Under the pieces are notes generated by a model. That model searched no databases and was not told the DNA's origin. It saw only the letters and a list, made by a program, of their open reading frames with translations. Made by a program: the position numbers and the translations under genes. Shown here piece after piece: positions 35,386 to 44,839 of a stretch of 44,839 nt of DNA; positions within the stretch are counted from its first letter, which is position 1; each line of letters starts with the position of its first letter. The stretch is from Jaapia argillacea MUCL 33604 (Eukaryota; Basidiomycota; Agaricomycetes; Jaapiales; Jaapiaceae), in the NCBI GenBank assembly GCA_000697665.1, contig KL197709.1:1005700-1050538 (forward strand). Direction: 5' to 3'.

Positions 35386-37724
35386 ATGCAGTTTGCCAGC
35401 TACCAGACTCGCTTTGCGCTCCACGCTCTGCTCGTTCTCGCCTGCGCCATTACTTGTGTCCTAATCCTTGTGTATGAAAATCCCTTCCCGTTGCAGTTTC
35501 CTACCGCTGTGTATGGTCCCTTCGCGCCAGTTACTGTGGGCACCTATGCCGTTGGGATATTGATTATCGCCGCCAGGTATGCATGCACTTCACCCTCACT
35601 GAACAGCCGAACTGAGTGCCGCCTAAGCAATGTCATCACGATTGTTCGCAAGGGCAGCATCGTATCGAATGTGTGGTTCGAGTCTGCCTGGTTGCTTGCT
35701 CTCATTGGTGTTTCCATAGGTAAGTGGAGCATGAGCATCTTGTCCATTATGTTGCCACTTACATACCGCCCGTTAATTAGTTGGGTTAATTGAGTACAAA
35801 CCCCGACTTCTTATTGGTTACTTGCTTGTTTTCGGCCCAACAGTCACCGCATGCTCTGTCTTTGTCTCCTGGGTTCTACAAGTCGCAGTTGCCGTGTTCT
35901 CTCTCTCATTAATTGCACTCCTTGCGAGATCTGTCTTCTCCACTCGAACCCTTGGGACACCCCGCGCTACGGAGCCGTTCTGGTTTCACAACACGGAGAC
36001 ACGGAACCGCAGGGTAGGGTCCCCATTCTGCACGGTGGTGACCTTCATTGTCGGAGTTCCTCGGCCAACCCAAGAAAGACATTCGCTCATCCACGATGCC
36101 TTGGGTAACGTGATTTTTAAACATACAATATTCCGCAAACATCCGTGGGTCACCTTTACCCTCTTGACAACCACAGCTCTGACTTTCTGTCTGAATTTAG
36201 CTTCGAGTCAGCAACCCTCGCGCTTGTTAGAGGTCTAATCGGGTCTATCGCTATCACAGGCATGTCGTTATATGCCCTCGACTTGATTGTGGTACAACCT
36301 ACGAAGGAAAGCGGCTACCTCCCCATTCGCTACACGAGTGGCCAGCGGGATAGGAATGATCGGGAATGGCATTGGCGTACGGTCACGGACGGAGCCTCAT
36401 ACCTAAACGATACCGCATTCTTCGTGGTCAGAATCGCCTCCAATACGGGGAGTTCCGAGCTGATCGTCGATATTTAGACAGAATATAGTTGGGGGATGTG
36501 GGCGTCAAATCCATCCCCGGACCCCCTCCAGAGTTCAGGCATAACTACCCAGGCGTTTGCTATCAACGCAGATGCGTCCCGTAGTTCGTCACTTGGCTCT
36601 TGAGTTCTTGTCACGCACTGACTTCGAACTTTCTTGCAGCCGAATGTCCAGGATCCATTTGGCCGGACACTCCCTACAAGGGAAATAGTTATTCCCTCCT
36701 GAACTGCTCCCAGCAAGATGGTTAGTATACCTTCCTCATCTCTAATTCGGTTCCCCTGATTTTCGTGGCAGCGCCTGTGCTGATCCAAATTCTTGTCGAC
36801 TACTCAAATTCAACTCAATCAAGCATCGCCACCGATACTACTACGGCTGCCAATTTCTTCATGACCCAAGCAAGTTTTAACCCCTCCCCTGTTTTCTTCA
36901 CGGAGGAGATGTTACAGTCTATGTCGACGTTTCCCATGAGGAGAGATGTTCATTTGCGCGGCACCTGTGTATTTGGAGTACGACGTGTTATCCAGCAATC
37001 ATGGAAGGATATTTTGGGGGTTGGAGCCGTGCGTTCTCATTATTTTTTGGACCAAGGCTACCCCTGATATACCTCAAGAATTACATAGAATTCAAAACGT
37101 TCTCATTCAGTAACTTCCCTTCGTTCCTAATGTCTTCCTAACTTGATCCAACATGACTTTCACAGATAACCTCGTAGCCGATACTACTTCCAATTACCCC
37201 CCAAACACCTCGTCATTGTTGTTCTCAGCAGATTTTGATACGACGAACACAGTTTTTTGTCGAGGACTATCGACAATATACGACACTGGCAGGTTTGGCC
37301 TCTGTTGGTGGTGTTTTCACCATTATAGATGGATTTTTCGCCATGGTGTTTGGCACGACGCTCATGGCGGTGATTCTTGGTACGTGGAAATGTATTTCTG
37401 TCTTGGCGGACAGCCAGGTTAATGTTAAGTTCAGGAAGCAAGCCGATGTCACCGTTCGGTGCTGTGGGAATCCTTGCTCGGAACAAGTTGCGCAGTGCCA
37501 TCCACCGGCGATATCCCTCGCTACGTGGAGAGATACAGATAGGTGGCATGGCTACGTTCCTCCACGACGTGGCGATCGAGTTGAACGTCCTCGATGACAA
37601 TGATGGGGGTCAGCAAGTTGAGAAGTCAATCCAGTCATCCGATTACTCAGCACTTCCAGCGCGGCCATACTCTTCGGAAGGACTGGCGCGGGCAGAGATC
37701 ATCGACGTCGAAGAGATCGTTTGA
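35386..37724 (+). CDS. Six-span membrane protein, tandem family copy 3, with an apparent one-base frameshift
   Basis: Third paralog of the genes at 28148 and 32222. The same landmarks appear: NVITIVRKGSIVSNVWFESA, VGVPRPTQERHSLIHDAL, FKHTIFRKHP, span five ITGMSLYALDLIVVQ, cysteines ECPGS and LNCSQQD, RRVIQQSWKDILGVGA, span six LASVGGVFTIIDGFFAMVFG, then MSPFGAVGILARNKL and LHDVAIELNVLDD. Splice phases follow the other copies. In the exon before span six the frame breaks: a run of six T at 37253-37258 shifts reading from SSLLFSADFDTTN into a frame that soon fails, while the frame one base later continues as VEDYRQYTTLAGLASVGG. Copies 1 and 2 have no intron there. Either this copy is a young pseudogene or the T run is miscounted. 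Confidence 0.7.
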
Positions 37725-37879
37725 CTGGATTCCATGCGCTCAGAGTTGGCCGTATTGAGCTAAATTAACTCGCTTCAGATCGAGAGGGTAGTTGTGACAA
37801 CGCATAAGTAACTGTATTTCCAAAGTCCATTAAGCAGTGCCTGGTATATGTACGCTAATCAAACCCTTATCCCATTAAC

Positions 37880-38996
37880 TCACTCGCAGAGTTTTAAGGC
37901 AAGATAGAAAGAGATGAACTCTGCGACACCTTGTGTTATATGCCATGCCAATTCGTAACGCGTCGCAGTTTCTTGCGCGATGGTGTTCTGGACAAGAATG
38001 CCCGCAAAGACCGCTGTGATGACGGAGGATGCGAATAACAACGGTGCAATGTAGAATGGCCATTGGCGGGGTATCTGGACAAGGAGTCAATCACTCGTAC
38101 CAAGCCACAGAGGATGTACTCACCGTGACACCCATGAGCCTCGCGGACCATGCTAAATATAACAACCACGCCTGGACAATGATGCGGAAGGCCACGCTAA
38201 TCATGAATGTGTATGTAGCGGCAGCTAAAGGCAAGCAAGATGTTTAGGCTAGGAAAGAAGTGCTCGGAGAAGGAACAGACTTTGGAGCGTATGGGTATGC
38301 CCAGTGTGAGTTAAGCTACCTCCCAGCGAGATGAAGAAGGGAAGCGATCCCAGGAGAAACAGGGTCGCGACACCAGAAGTCATGGATCGACGTTTCCATA
38401 ACAAGCCAGGTGGGTCTCGGAGAAAGAGGTTAAGTCGTGCTTCTTGGCTGATCATGACGAAACATGCATAGATCAATGTGCACGATGCAATGTTATAAAC
38501 CATGTTCTAAGAGATGAGAATCTCAGCAAACGAAAAAAAATGGAGAACGGAGATGGGACTCACGCAAGCGTCAGCGATAGCTGCATAATGTCGTATATCA
38601 TTCGGTTGTGGGCTCGTCGGGTAGGAAAATTTACAGATAGCCTCGCCAAGGTAGTAGACGATATACCAAAAACCCGAGATCCCCAAGGTGATGTGGGAGG
38701 CTCTGTGTAGTAACTTGACTGCTGCCTTATTAGCTGAATAATTGCGGACGACGCTGTAAGCAGCAAAGACTAGCATCGCCGCCAGTTGCAATGATATGAA
38801 AGCAGTGGCTGCACTGGCATGAAGGAGAAGAGGTCCCTAAAGAATGAATGAAGACGAATGAAGTCAGGAAGGAGAAACTCAAAGTTCCGCAACTCACATC
38901 ATCATTGGCTACCACATAGGTGACACCAGAGACAGTTGTGTTACTAGTACTCGTCGCATTTGCTGATGGGAAGGGATAGGCAAGGGGATCGACCAT
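37880..38996 (-). CDS. Seven-span membrane protein, tandem pair member A
   Basis: Family not recognised. Five exons give about 290 residues. The start ATG at 38996 is followed by a ~35-residue N-terminus with two N-glycosylation sequons (NATSTSNTT), then seven hydrophobic segments: around SLQLAAMLVFAAYSVV, SGFWYIVYYLGEAI, NIASCTLIYACFVMI, GVATLFLLGSLPFFISLG, FRIIVQAWLLYLAW, YIAPLLFASSVITAVFAGIL and GVAEFISFYLALKLCE at the C-terminus. An outside N-terminus with seven spans and almost no cytoplasmic tail would fit a GPCR-like or sensor fold, but there is no motif that proves it. Exon 4 starts with AATYTFMISVAFRII, joined over an intron of about 100 bases. A paralog lies directly upstream at 39375-40544. 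Confidence 0.78.
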
Positions 38997-39374
38997 CCGA
39001 TAGCTTCTGGGTTGTGAGAGTTAAGCTGATTCGGGGTGATCTGCCGCCAAGGTGTCTTCGATCCTTGACTCGTGTGGTCAAACTGGGGATGGTGGCACGA
39101 CAGTTCGACTTCGTCAAAGGATATGGTCTTGGCGGCGGAGGGGATGAACGAGAGGACAGAATATAAGGCTCGGACGCATGGAGAGGGGTCAGGTCCCGAC
39201 AGCACAAGCAGTACATTTGGAATTGCGGTTCGTACGCGACCTGCCAGACAAACACAGCCATGAAGTTTCAAGCATCAACCTCGCGTAAACCCGTCACAAG
39301 AGCAAAATATTACAGTTCAACAAGGGTGCAGTAGGATATAAATAGGTGCAGTTCAAACATATGATAGCTATGGT
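38997..39374. other. Intergenic region between the two seven-span genes
   Basis: It carries the 3' end of member B and the promoter region of member A. Open frames on both strands (for example 38944-39261 minus) have no matching splice sites or similarity to either paralog. No repeat was noticed. Confidence 0.45.
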
Positions 39375-40544
39375 CTAGTCTAGGCAGAGCAGTACAGAAC
39401 ATACAAAAGCAACGAACTCTCCCAAGCCCTGGAATACCCGATAGGTTAAGTCAAGTCGCCCAGCGACTTTGACCGACACAGTCCCTTCGGCAAGGAACCC
39501 CCCTACAACAGCCGTGATGACAGAAGTCGTCAACATCATTGGTGGGACGAACCGAAGCGCGAAGGGCGGCGACTGGGGGATCTAGGGATCAGTTTACCAG
39601 CTCCCAATCTCCGGAGAACAAGGAGAGAGAGATATAAGGGGAAGAGCAAGCAGCTCACGTGGATACGCCATTTCTCCGCAATACGTGTCAGTGACCACAG
39701 GTAAGCTAGCACGAGAACATTGAAGATCTTGGAGATGAGAAAGGTGATCTGCGTCCCATCTAAAGAGTGACGCCGTAAGCAAATGTACGCAATTTTGAGT
39801 GGGAACAGTAGCTGCGGCGCACCTTCGAGACTGGCAAGTCTAGTACTGCGTAAGGTCCCGTAAACAGAGATGACGAACGGGATGGACTCTAGTATGAAGA
39901 GTAACAAGACGGTAGAGTTCATAAAGAATCTATTCCACATCCAACCATTTAGATCACGAGGGCGGAGGGCAGTTCTGACTTCTTGGTGGACAGCGAGGAG
40001 AATCGCCAGGATAAGCGTGCACGACGCAAAGTTATGAACCTCATTCTAACCAAAACAAAACAAAACGTCGTCGTCAAACCTCCCGAAGAATAGAGCAAAA
40101 TCATGAGCACCACATACGCCACAATTGGATAGAACAGCCAGGTTCCGATACCCAACTGGGTGAGGATAAGGATGAGACACCGATATCTTGAGAACAAGTT
40201 CCATGGCATAGGACGCAGGATATGTTATTCCCGACAACGTCAATACGACAGATATTGATCTGTAATCTGGCTTGATCCGGAACGACCTCTTCGAGGAGAA
40301 CCACCTCTGGAGCATTCCTGCGATGACGACCCAATACGCCATTATTAGGAGCATTATGAGAAACCAACTCGGTTTCAAGGGAGAAGGGCCCTGAGAGGAA
40401 TGTCAGCACCCAAGGATAGACTCGTTGGAGAATGCGCGGTACCTCGTGGTCAGCGATGATGTAAAGGACAGAGGAAACATTAGCGGCTCTGCCAGGGGTG
40501 TGTATTGGAGAAGGCGGGATTGAAGAACTTGAATTGAGAAGCAT
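39375..40544 (-). CDS. Seven-span membrane protein, tandem pair member B
   Basis: Paralog of the gene at 37880. The start ATG at 40544 is followed by a Ser/Pro-rich N-terminus (with NSSSS and NVSS sequons), then GPSPLKPSWFLIMLLIMAYW and further spans. Exons that align with member A include NEVHNFASCTLILAILLAVH (compare NMVYNIASCTLIYACFVMI), the segment ending PFVISVYG, FLISKIFNVLVLAYLW and the last exon with MMLTTSVITAVVGGFLAEG (compare LFASSVITAVFAGILVQN), ending in FVCSVLLCLD. The exon boundaries between about 40090 and 40290 are less sure: I favour an intron from a GTCGTT donor near 40280 to an acceptor near 40188 because it restores alignment with A. Function unknown. Confidence 0.75.
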
Positions 40545-41454
40545 ATTATCGAAGGACTCGGTGGTGGGAGTCAAGTATTGCAGGAGAGAATAAGAAACTG
40601 TTCGAGAGGGTGAATTTACATTGCATGACGCTTTTCGTACAGCGAGGCCTCCACATGCGAGAAGGAGAGTTCAATAGCTCTAAGAGGCAGTTCGATCGGA
40701 GCAGTGCCAACAGATCGACGAGAAAGGTAGTATGTGTGGACAATCAGGTCCGCAAAAGCAGCGTCGAGCTCAGAGGAGGCGGTGGACCTCGTCAGGTTCT
40801 TGCTACAAATGTTGGGAGTTGGGAAGATCAGCGAAAGGAAGCTGGAGAGGCGGTAGTGTGGCAGTGAATATGCGATGTCTGATGGAAGTCCGCGTATCAT
40901 GCACATTTGGTCCCATAGAAGCATGCGTTTATGCACCCCTTGCAAGCGATTTGAGCCTCGGGGGACCTTTGACAAACCAAATCCAAGGGGTAGTGGTAGA
41001 CGGTGAGCTGATGTCACAAGCGAGGCTGAAGCTACTGGGCTATTGAGTGAGGAACGCTGGAGAAAGTCTAAGGTACACTTCAGGAAATGCATTGTCGCGG
41101 TGCGTTAATGCGATGGTATACGACGGCCAGATCCGAGTCCTTCATGATCAAAAATGCAGAGATGCAGAACTTCCAACCAGTTGGCAGGTAGCTCGAGCTA
41201 TTGTACTCGAACTTGAAGTTACGGTAACTGTAACCCGAAGGCTCTTACTCAAACCGTAACCATGATGATCTGCACAAACACAGCCTCGGGCTACAGCCTC
41301 ACTCAAGTAAGTCCACAGCCCCTTCCATCAGAGACTCAATTTGACGCCAGCGTGCGTTTACATAGGTGTATCGACGCGTATATACCACCCCGCATCGGCC
41401 ATTAGTACCTCGCGTAGCGTTGTGGCTGCGCCTCAGAGAAGCTACCCCACTACA
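40545..41454. other. Divergent intergenic region upstream of member B and the tRNA-editing gene
   Basis: About 0.9 kb between divergent start codons. A 158-codon intronless frame with an ATG lies on the minus strand at 40616-41092, but its sequence (His/Leu/Ser-rich without hydrophobic core pattern or motif) does not resemble a known protein and the density of stops elsewhere is ordinary, so I do not call it. A short run of TTACGGTAACTGTAACCC is seen near 41219-41236. Confidence 0.4.
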
Positions 41455-43219
41455 ATGGCTGCATCTGACTTCCTGCCGCACCTGAAAACACCTCCAACCT
41501 ACCACCGCATCATATCCCCCACCCTCCAGATCCCCACAGACCCAACAACTTCCATCCCAGTCGGTCTCCTCGCCTGCCAACGTGCGCCCCTCCTCTCCCC
41601 TACTTATCCAAACCTCAGTATTGCCCACCTGGCCGTGATGTATCCAACTCGCAGGTGATCCCTTCCTCCAAGAATTATCCACCACAGTCGTATCCTCCAA
41701 GATATCCCAGCCAGCACCCTCACCGCAAAATGTCAGGAAAAAGAAACCTAAACCTAAACCTCCGACCGAATCTTTCCTAGAAGTTTTACTTCATGATACC
41801 ATTCTCTTCCCAGAAAGTGGAAGTCAGCCCTCTGATATTGGCTTGATCACCACTCCAGATGGTGAGACGTGGGAAGTGGTCCAGGTGAAGGGGATTGGTG
41901 GACATGCCGTTCACTTCGTCAAGCCCAATCCAGGTCTCCGGAACATAAAAACTGCTTTAAATTCATTTAGGGCTGGTGGGACGGTGCTCGTTACATTCGG
42001 GGAGGAAGGGTTCAAAAGACGATTCGATCACGTGAGTACATCTTCCCTCCATACGATACTCCCCAGGACAACTAACCCATTATCGTGTAACAGATGTGCA
42101 TGAACACATCCCAACACCTCCTCTCAGATATCCTCGAGACCCAACTCTCCCTCCCAACCCTCTACCAGTATCTAGAAACCTTTCCCGAACCCTCCTCCAT
42201 CGAGATTCCCCGTCCTCTCACCCCCTCCGAAATCACTTTCATCCAAGACCTCGCAAACCGCCTAGTGCTTGAAGGGCGAAGCGTTCATGTCGAAGTGGAA
42301 GAATCGAGGAGTGGGAACGGACCTGGGGTTCAAATAATAAAAGTTGGAGAGGGGTCGGTTGGGATGAACGTGACTGAGGATAATACAGGGGGTGTTAAGA
42401 GGGTTGTTGTTATTGATGGGGTAGGTCGGAGACCGTACGTTCACCCTTGACCCCATCCAATTCTCTTTCTCACCTCCGTCTCGCTTTGATTATAGATGCT
42501 ACGGAACCCACCTCCTAACCCTTCACAACCTCCAACTCTTTATACTCCCCACCTCCGTAACCGTATCCCGTGGACCTTCCGCTATGTCAACTCGCATATT
42601 CTTCCTCTCCGGCCCCCGTCTCTTAACCTGTCTAACAACAAGCCACCCCCTCCTAACCTCCACAGCATCCATCCTCTCCTGTGGACTTCCTCTCCTCCTC
42701 GAACGAGCAGGACAGGTCGTCGAAGAGCATAGGAAAGTGCAGAAGAGGAAACGGGAGCTTGAGCATGAATTTGTTGCGTTGATCGCTGGGAGCTTGGTCA
42801 GTGAGATTAGTATGAGGAGAGAAGGGGAGGAGGGGCTGGTTGTGATGAGGAGACATAGGATAGATGATAACGCCCCGCACCCATCCCACTTTCTTCAACC
42901 CATCTCACATTCCTTCATCAGCTCCGTATTCCACTTGAAACCACCACCAAAATACCTCGTCGTACTATCCTCTACGACTGCGATTTTGGTATTTGGGTCG
43001 GACGAGGGTGCTGTGAAAAGTGCTAGGGAGGGTTTGTGGGAACGGTTGGGAGCGAAGGGAGAATGGCAAGGTATTAGATGGAGTGGGGGGTTTGGAGGGG
43101 TTTGGGCGGAGGAGAGGGAGGGGATGGTTGTCGAGGAGGTGATTGAAGAGGTTAGGAGGACGTGGAAAATAGAGGAGTCTCAGGAGATAGATGACGATTG
43201 TACGGGCTTGTATGTTTAA
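41455..43219 (+). CDS. AARSD1/AlaX-type alanyl-tRNA editing domain protein with altered active-site residues
   Basis: Members hydrolyse Ser-tRNA(Ala) in trans to prevent mistranslation. Exons 41455-41581, 41655-42031, 42094-42434 and 42496-43219 give 522 residues. Family marks: VGLLACQRDPFL near the start, HDTILFPE...QPSDIG at about 90-105, the TSQHLL segment at 173-178, and PCYGTHLLTLHNLQL at 282-296 with the C-x3-H metal pair (Cys283, His287). A helical C-terminal region follows (LLLERAGQVVEEHRKVQKRK). Odd points: the family's H-x3-H motif reads N-x3-H here (Asn172, His176), and the glycine-rich PEGGGQPSD motif reads PESGSQPSD (Ser97, Ser99). One zinc ligand is therefore missing, so the enzyme may have lost or changed its activity. 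The gene structure itself is intact, which argues against a dead gene. Confidence 0.88.
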
Positions 43220-43362
43220 ATAGATGGTTGGGCAGAATGGTGTACTTTGATGATACAATGATATTGATATCGATAAAAGACTACATGTCAATGGGAAAGC
43301 AAATCTAGAGGATTACATCCAATCATAACTAAGGGCTTGCGCTGCAACCAAGTTTGAGGGTA

Positions 43363-44440
43363 TCATTTCGGCTCCTCAACAGTCTCTGCTGCTTCTCCGC
43401 TTGTATCTGCGTCCCGAATAGCAGCATCTACATCGAAACAAAGTCATCAGTTTTCGTGCAGGCGAGAAAGAAGGAAAACGGGTGTACCATCATCCATACC
43501 CCCAAGCTCAGATCCGCCACTCGCAAGCTCGCCCTCCGACATAGTATCCCCATCCGTCAACCCGTCATCCCAATTAACATCCTCATATCCCTCCATACTC
43601 TCATCCCACATATACTCTCCACACTCAAAGTTTTCCACCTCCCTTACCTCCCCTTCATCTAACACCATCCCCTCCGCCCCTTCCAAATCCAAATCTAATT
43701 CACCGGTATCGTGTTCACCATCTTCAAAACCCCAAGCACTGTCATCGCTACCTCCAACCCCTCCGGACCAAGCATCTTCTTGGTCCGTTCCTTCGTAATC
43801 AACTTCGGCTTCTAATTCGAGGTCGAGATCTAGGTCGTCTTCGTCTTCGAAGTCGGAGGATGGGTTCGTGTGGGGGATGTATTCACCTCCGTCGGAGGAT
43901 TCGTCGTCTGAGTCGGAGGGAGGGCGAATGTCGAGGAATGTGTGGCGGCATGTTGGGCAGGTTCCGTGCTATCAAGGGTGGATGGATTGAGATTGAGATT
44001 GGTAAGGGAGAGGGGAGAGGGGGACGTACGAAGGAGGATATCCAGACTATTAAGCTAGATTTCGTGGGTAGGATGAGATTAAGAGTGGAGATCGGGAGAG
44101 GGTGGGCAACGCACTCTTTCCGACAAAATACATGCCCGCAACCATCCAGCCTAGTGACCCCTCTGGCATTCTCCAAATCTTCCTCCTCGGCCGCCCATTC
44201 GTTCGCCACATCGCCGAAGGTCTCCAATTTCTCCGATTCCGCAATTTCAGGTCTCAGGATAGAAGTAGGTGCGGTAGAGGTCCCACAATCAACCAAACAA
44301 CGAAACGAAACCAGGCATATCGGACAGGAGTCATCGATTGGTATTGAGTCTGTGGAGAGATTTGGGAGAGTTGATATTGCTAGGCGGATTCTGTCTTTCG
44401 GGGAGAGAGGGATGTCGGAGAAGTGGGCAAAGTCGGACAT
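43363..44440 (-). CDS. RING-finger protein with acidic C-terminus, putative E3 ubiquitin ligase
   Basis: Exons in gene order are 44440-44115, 44054-44030, 43968-43488 and 43427-43363, giving 298 residues. The RING has SCPICL near residue 40, a long insert of about 60 residues, GCGHVFCRKD, and HGTCPTCR. The Asp comes from joining exon 1 to a 25-base exon at a GTGCGT donor; without that intron the reading runs on with unrelated sequence. Asp in place of one Cys/His zinc ligand is known in Rbx1-type RINGs. After the RING come FLDIRPPSDSDDESSDGG and some 130 residues dominated by Asp and Glu (for example DEDDLDLDLELEAEVDYE), then a short tail. Probably a nuclear or cytosolic ligase; substrates unknown. 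Confidence 0.88.
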
Positions 44441-44839
44441 GGCGAGGACAAGGAGGATGGGAACGCAACGAGGTACGCGTTCAACGAAATCACATCAGCC
44501 ACACGCGTCCATCACGTGATCGGGACACGCGACGCGACTCGGGCCCCAAGCACCGTCGCGACGCTTCCTTTTGCTTTCTACACCACCATACCGGGGGGAT
44601 GTTTTCCAGAGGTCGATTCAGAGGCACGACAACGGTCTCGCACTCGAGGTCACCTTGTCATTGATTGAGGTCGGTTTGACGTACCTAGCGCAAATCAATT
44701 GAGCATCAACTGATCTCGTATGCCCGTGCGACGTTTGACACTCGGACCTCAACGAGACATTTCTTGCAACCTCTGGTAAACAGCTAATTCAACCTTGGCG
44801 AAACAACACACTGTGGTAACATGGAGCTTTATGAATATA
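44441..44839. other. Right end of window, upstream of the RING gene
   Basis: No supported gene. The first ~150 bases presumably hold the promoter of the RING gene, including CATCACGTGATCGG near 44511-44524, which contains a CACGTG E-box. The last 250 bases show no open frame of note. Confidence 0.4.

Noticed and set aside
40616-41092. 158-codon intronless minus-strand frame with an ATG
   Set aside because: It has no motif, no hydrophobic pattern and no similarity to neighbours. It remains possible as a lineage-specific gene but cannot be supported.
44055-44114. Reading through this segment of the RING gene without an intron
   Set aside because: It would insert about 20 unrelated residues inside the RING, while splicing at GTGCGT restores FCRKD and the usual spacing to TCPTCR.
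1-44839. tRNA or rRNA genes, CRISPR arrays, transposase or reverse-transcriptase genes
   Set aside because: No cloverleaf with A/B boxes, no rRNA-like stretch, no regular short repeats with spacers and no mobile-element protein motif was seen by eye. A tRNAscan or repeat search would be the proper test.

Overview
The window looks like nuclear DNA of a filamentous basidiomycete, most likely Agaricomycotina. Almost every gene is cut by short introns of about 45-75 bases with GTRNGT-type donors and CAG/TAG acceptors. Genes lie 0.1-1 kb apart on both strands, and the recognisable proteins (Grr1, NatA subunit Naa10, Dbl-type RhoGEFs, a CE9-annotated amidohydrolase) are fungal. The order within Agaricomycotina cannot be fixed from this sequence alone. 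Exon structures were worked out by hand from splice sites, reading phase and comparison between paralogs in the window.

Layout. 1-233: end of a gene cut by the left edge. 1043-5643 (+) and 5895-10113 (-): two convergent DH-PH RhoGEFs. 10114-13209: gene-poor stretch with a diverged ~130-bp tandem duplication. 13210-14898 (-): Grr1-like leucine-rich-repeat protein. 15333-19103 (-): membrane-anchored amidohydrolase. 19885-20595 (-): small protein with a probable Gag1-like (DUF4050) domain. 20963-24348 (+): full-length Grr1. 24825-25575 (+): Naa10. 25756-27403 (-): alpha/beta hydrolase.

28148-37724 (+) holds three tandem paralogs of a six-span membrane protein that I cannot name. A CCDC97-like gene sits between copies 1 and 2, and copy 3 carries an apparent one-base frameshift. 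37880-40544 (-) holds two tandem seven-span membrane proteins, also unnamed. 41455-43219 (+) is an AARSD1/AlaX-type tRNA-editing protein with altered active-site residues. 43363-44440 (-) is a RING protein with a very acidic tail.

How it fits together. Several genes belong to general signalling and protein-turnover pathways: Rho GTPase activation, SCF-Grr1 ubiquitination, a RING E3, N-terminal acetylation and tRNA proofreading. They are not an operon-like unit. The striking features are repeated families side by side (RhoGEF x2, Grr1-like x2, six-span x3, seven-span x2) and a 12-kb block, 28.1-40.5 kb, made almost entirely of two lineage-type membrane protein families. That block is the best candidate here for an undescribed system.
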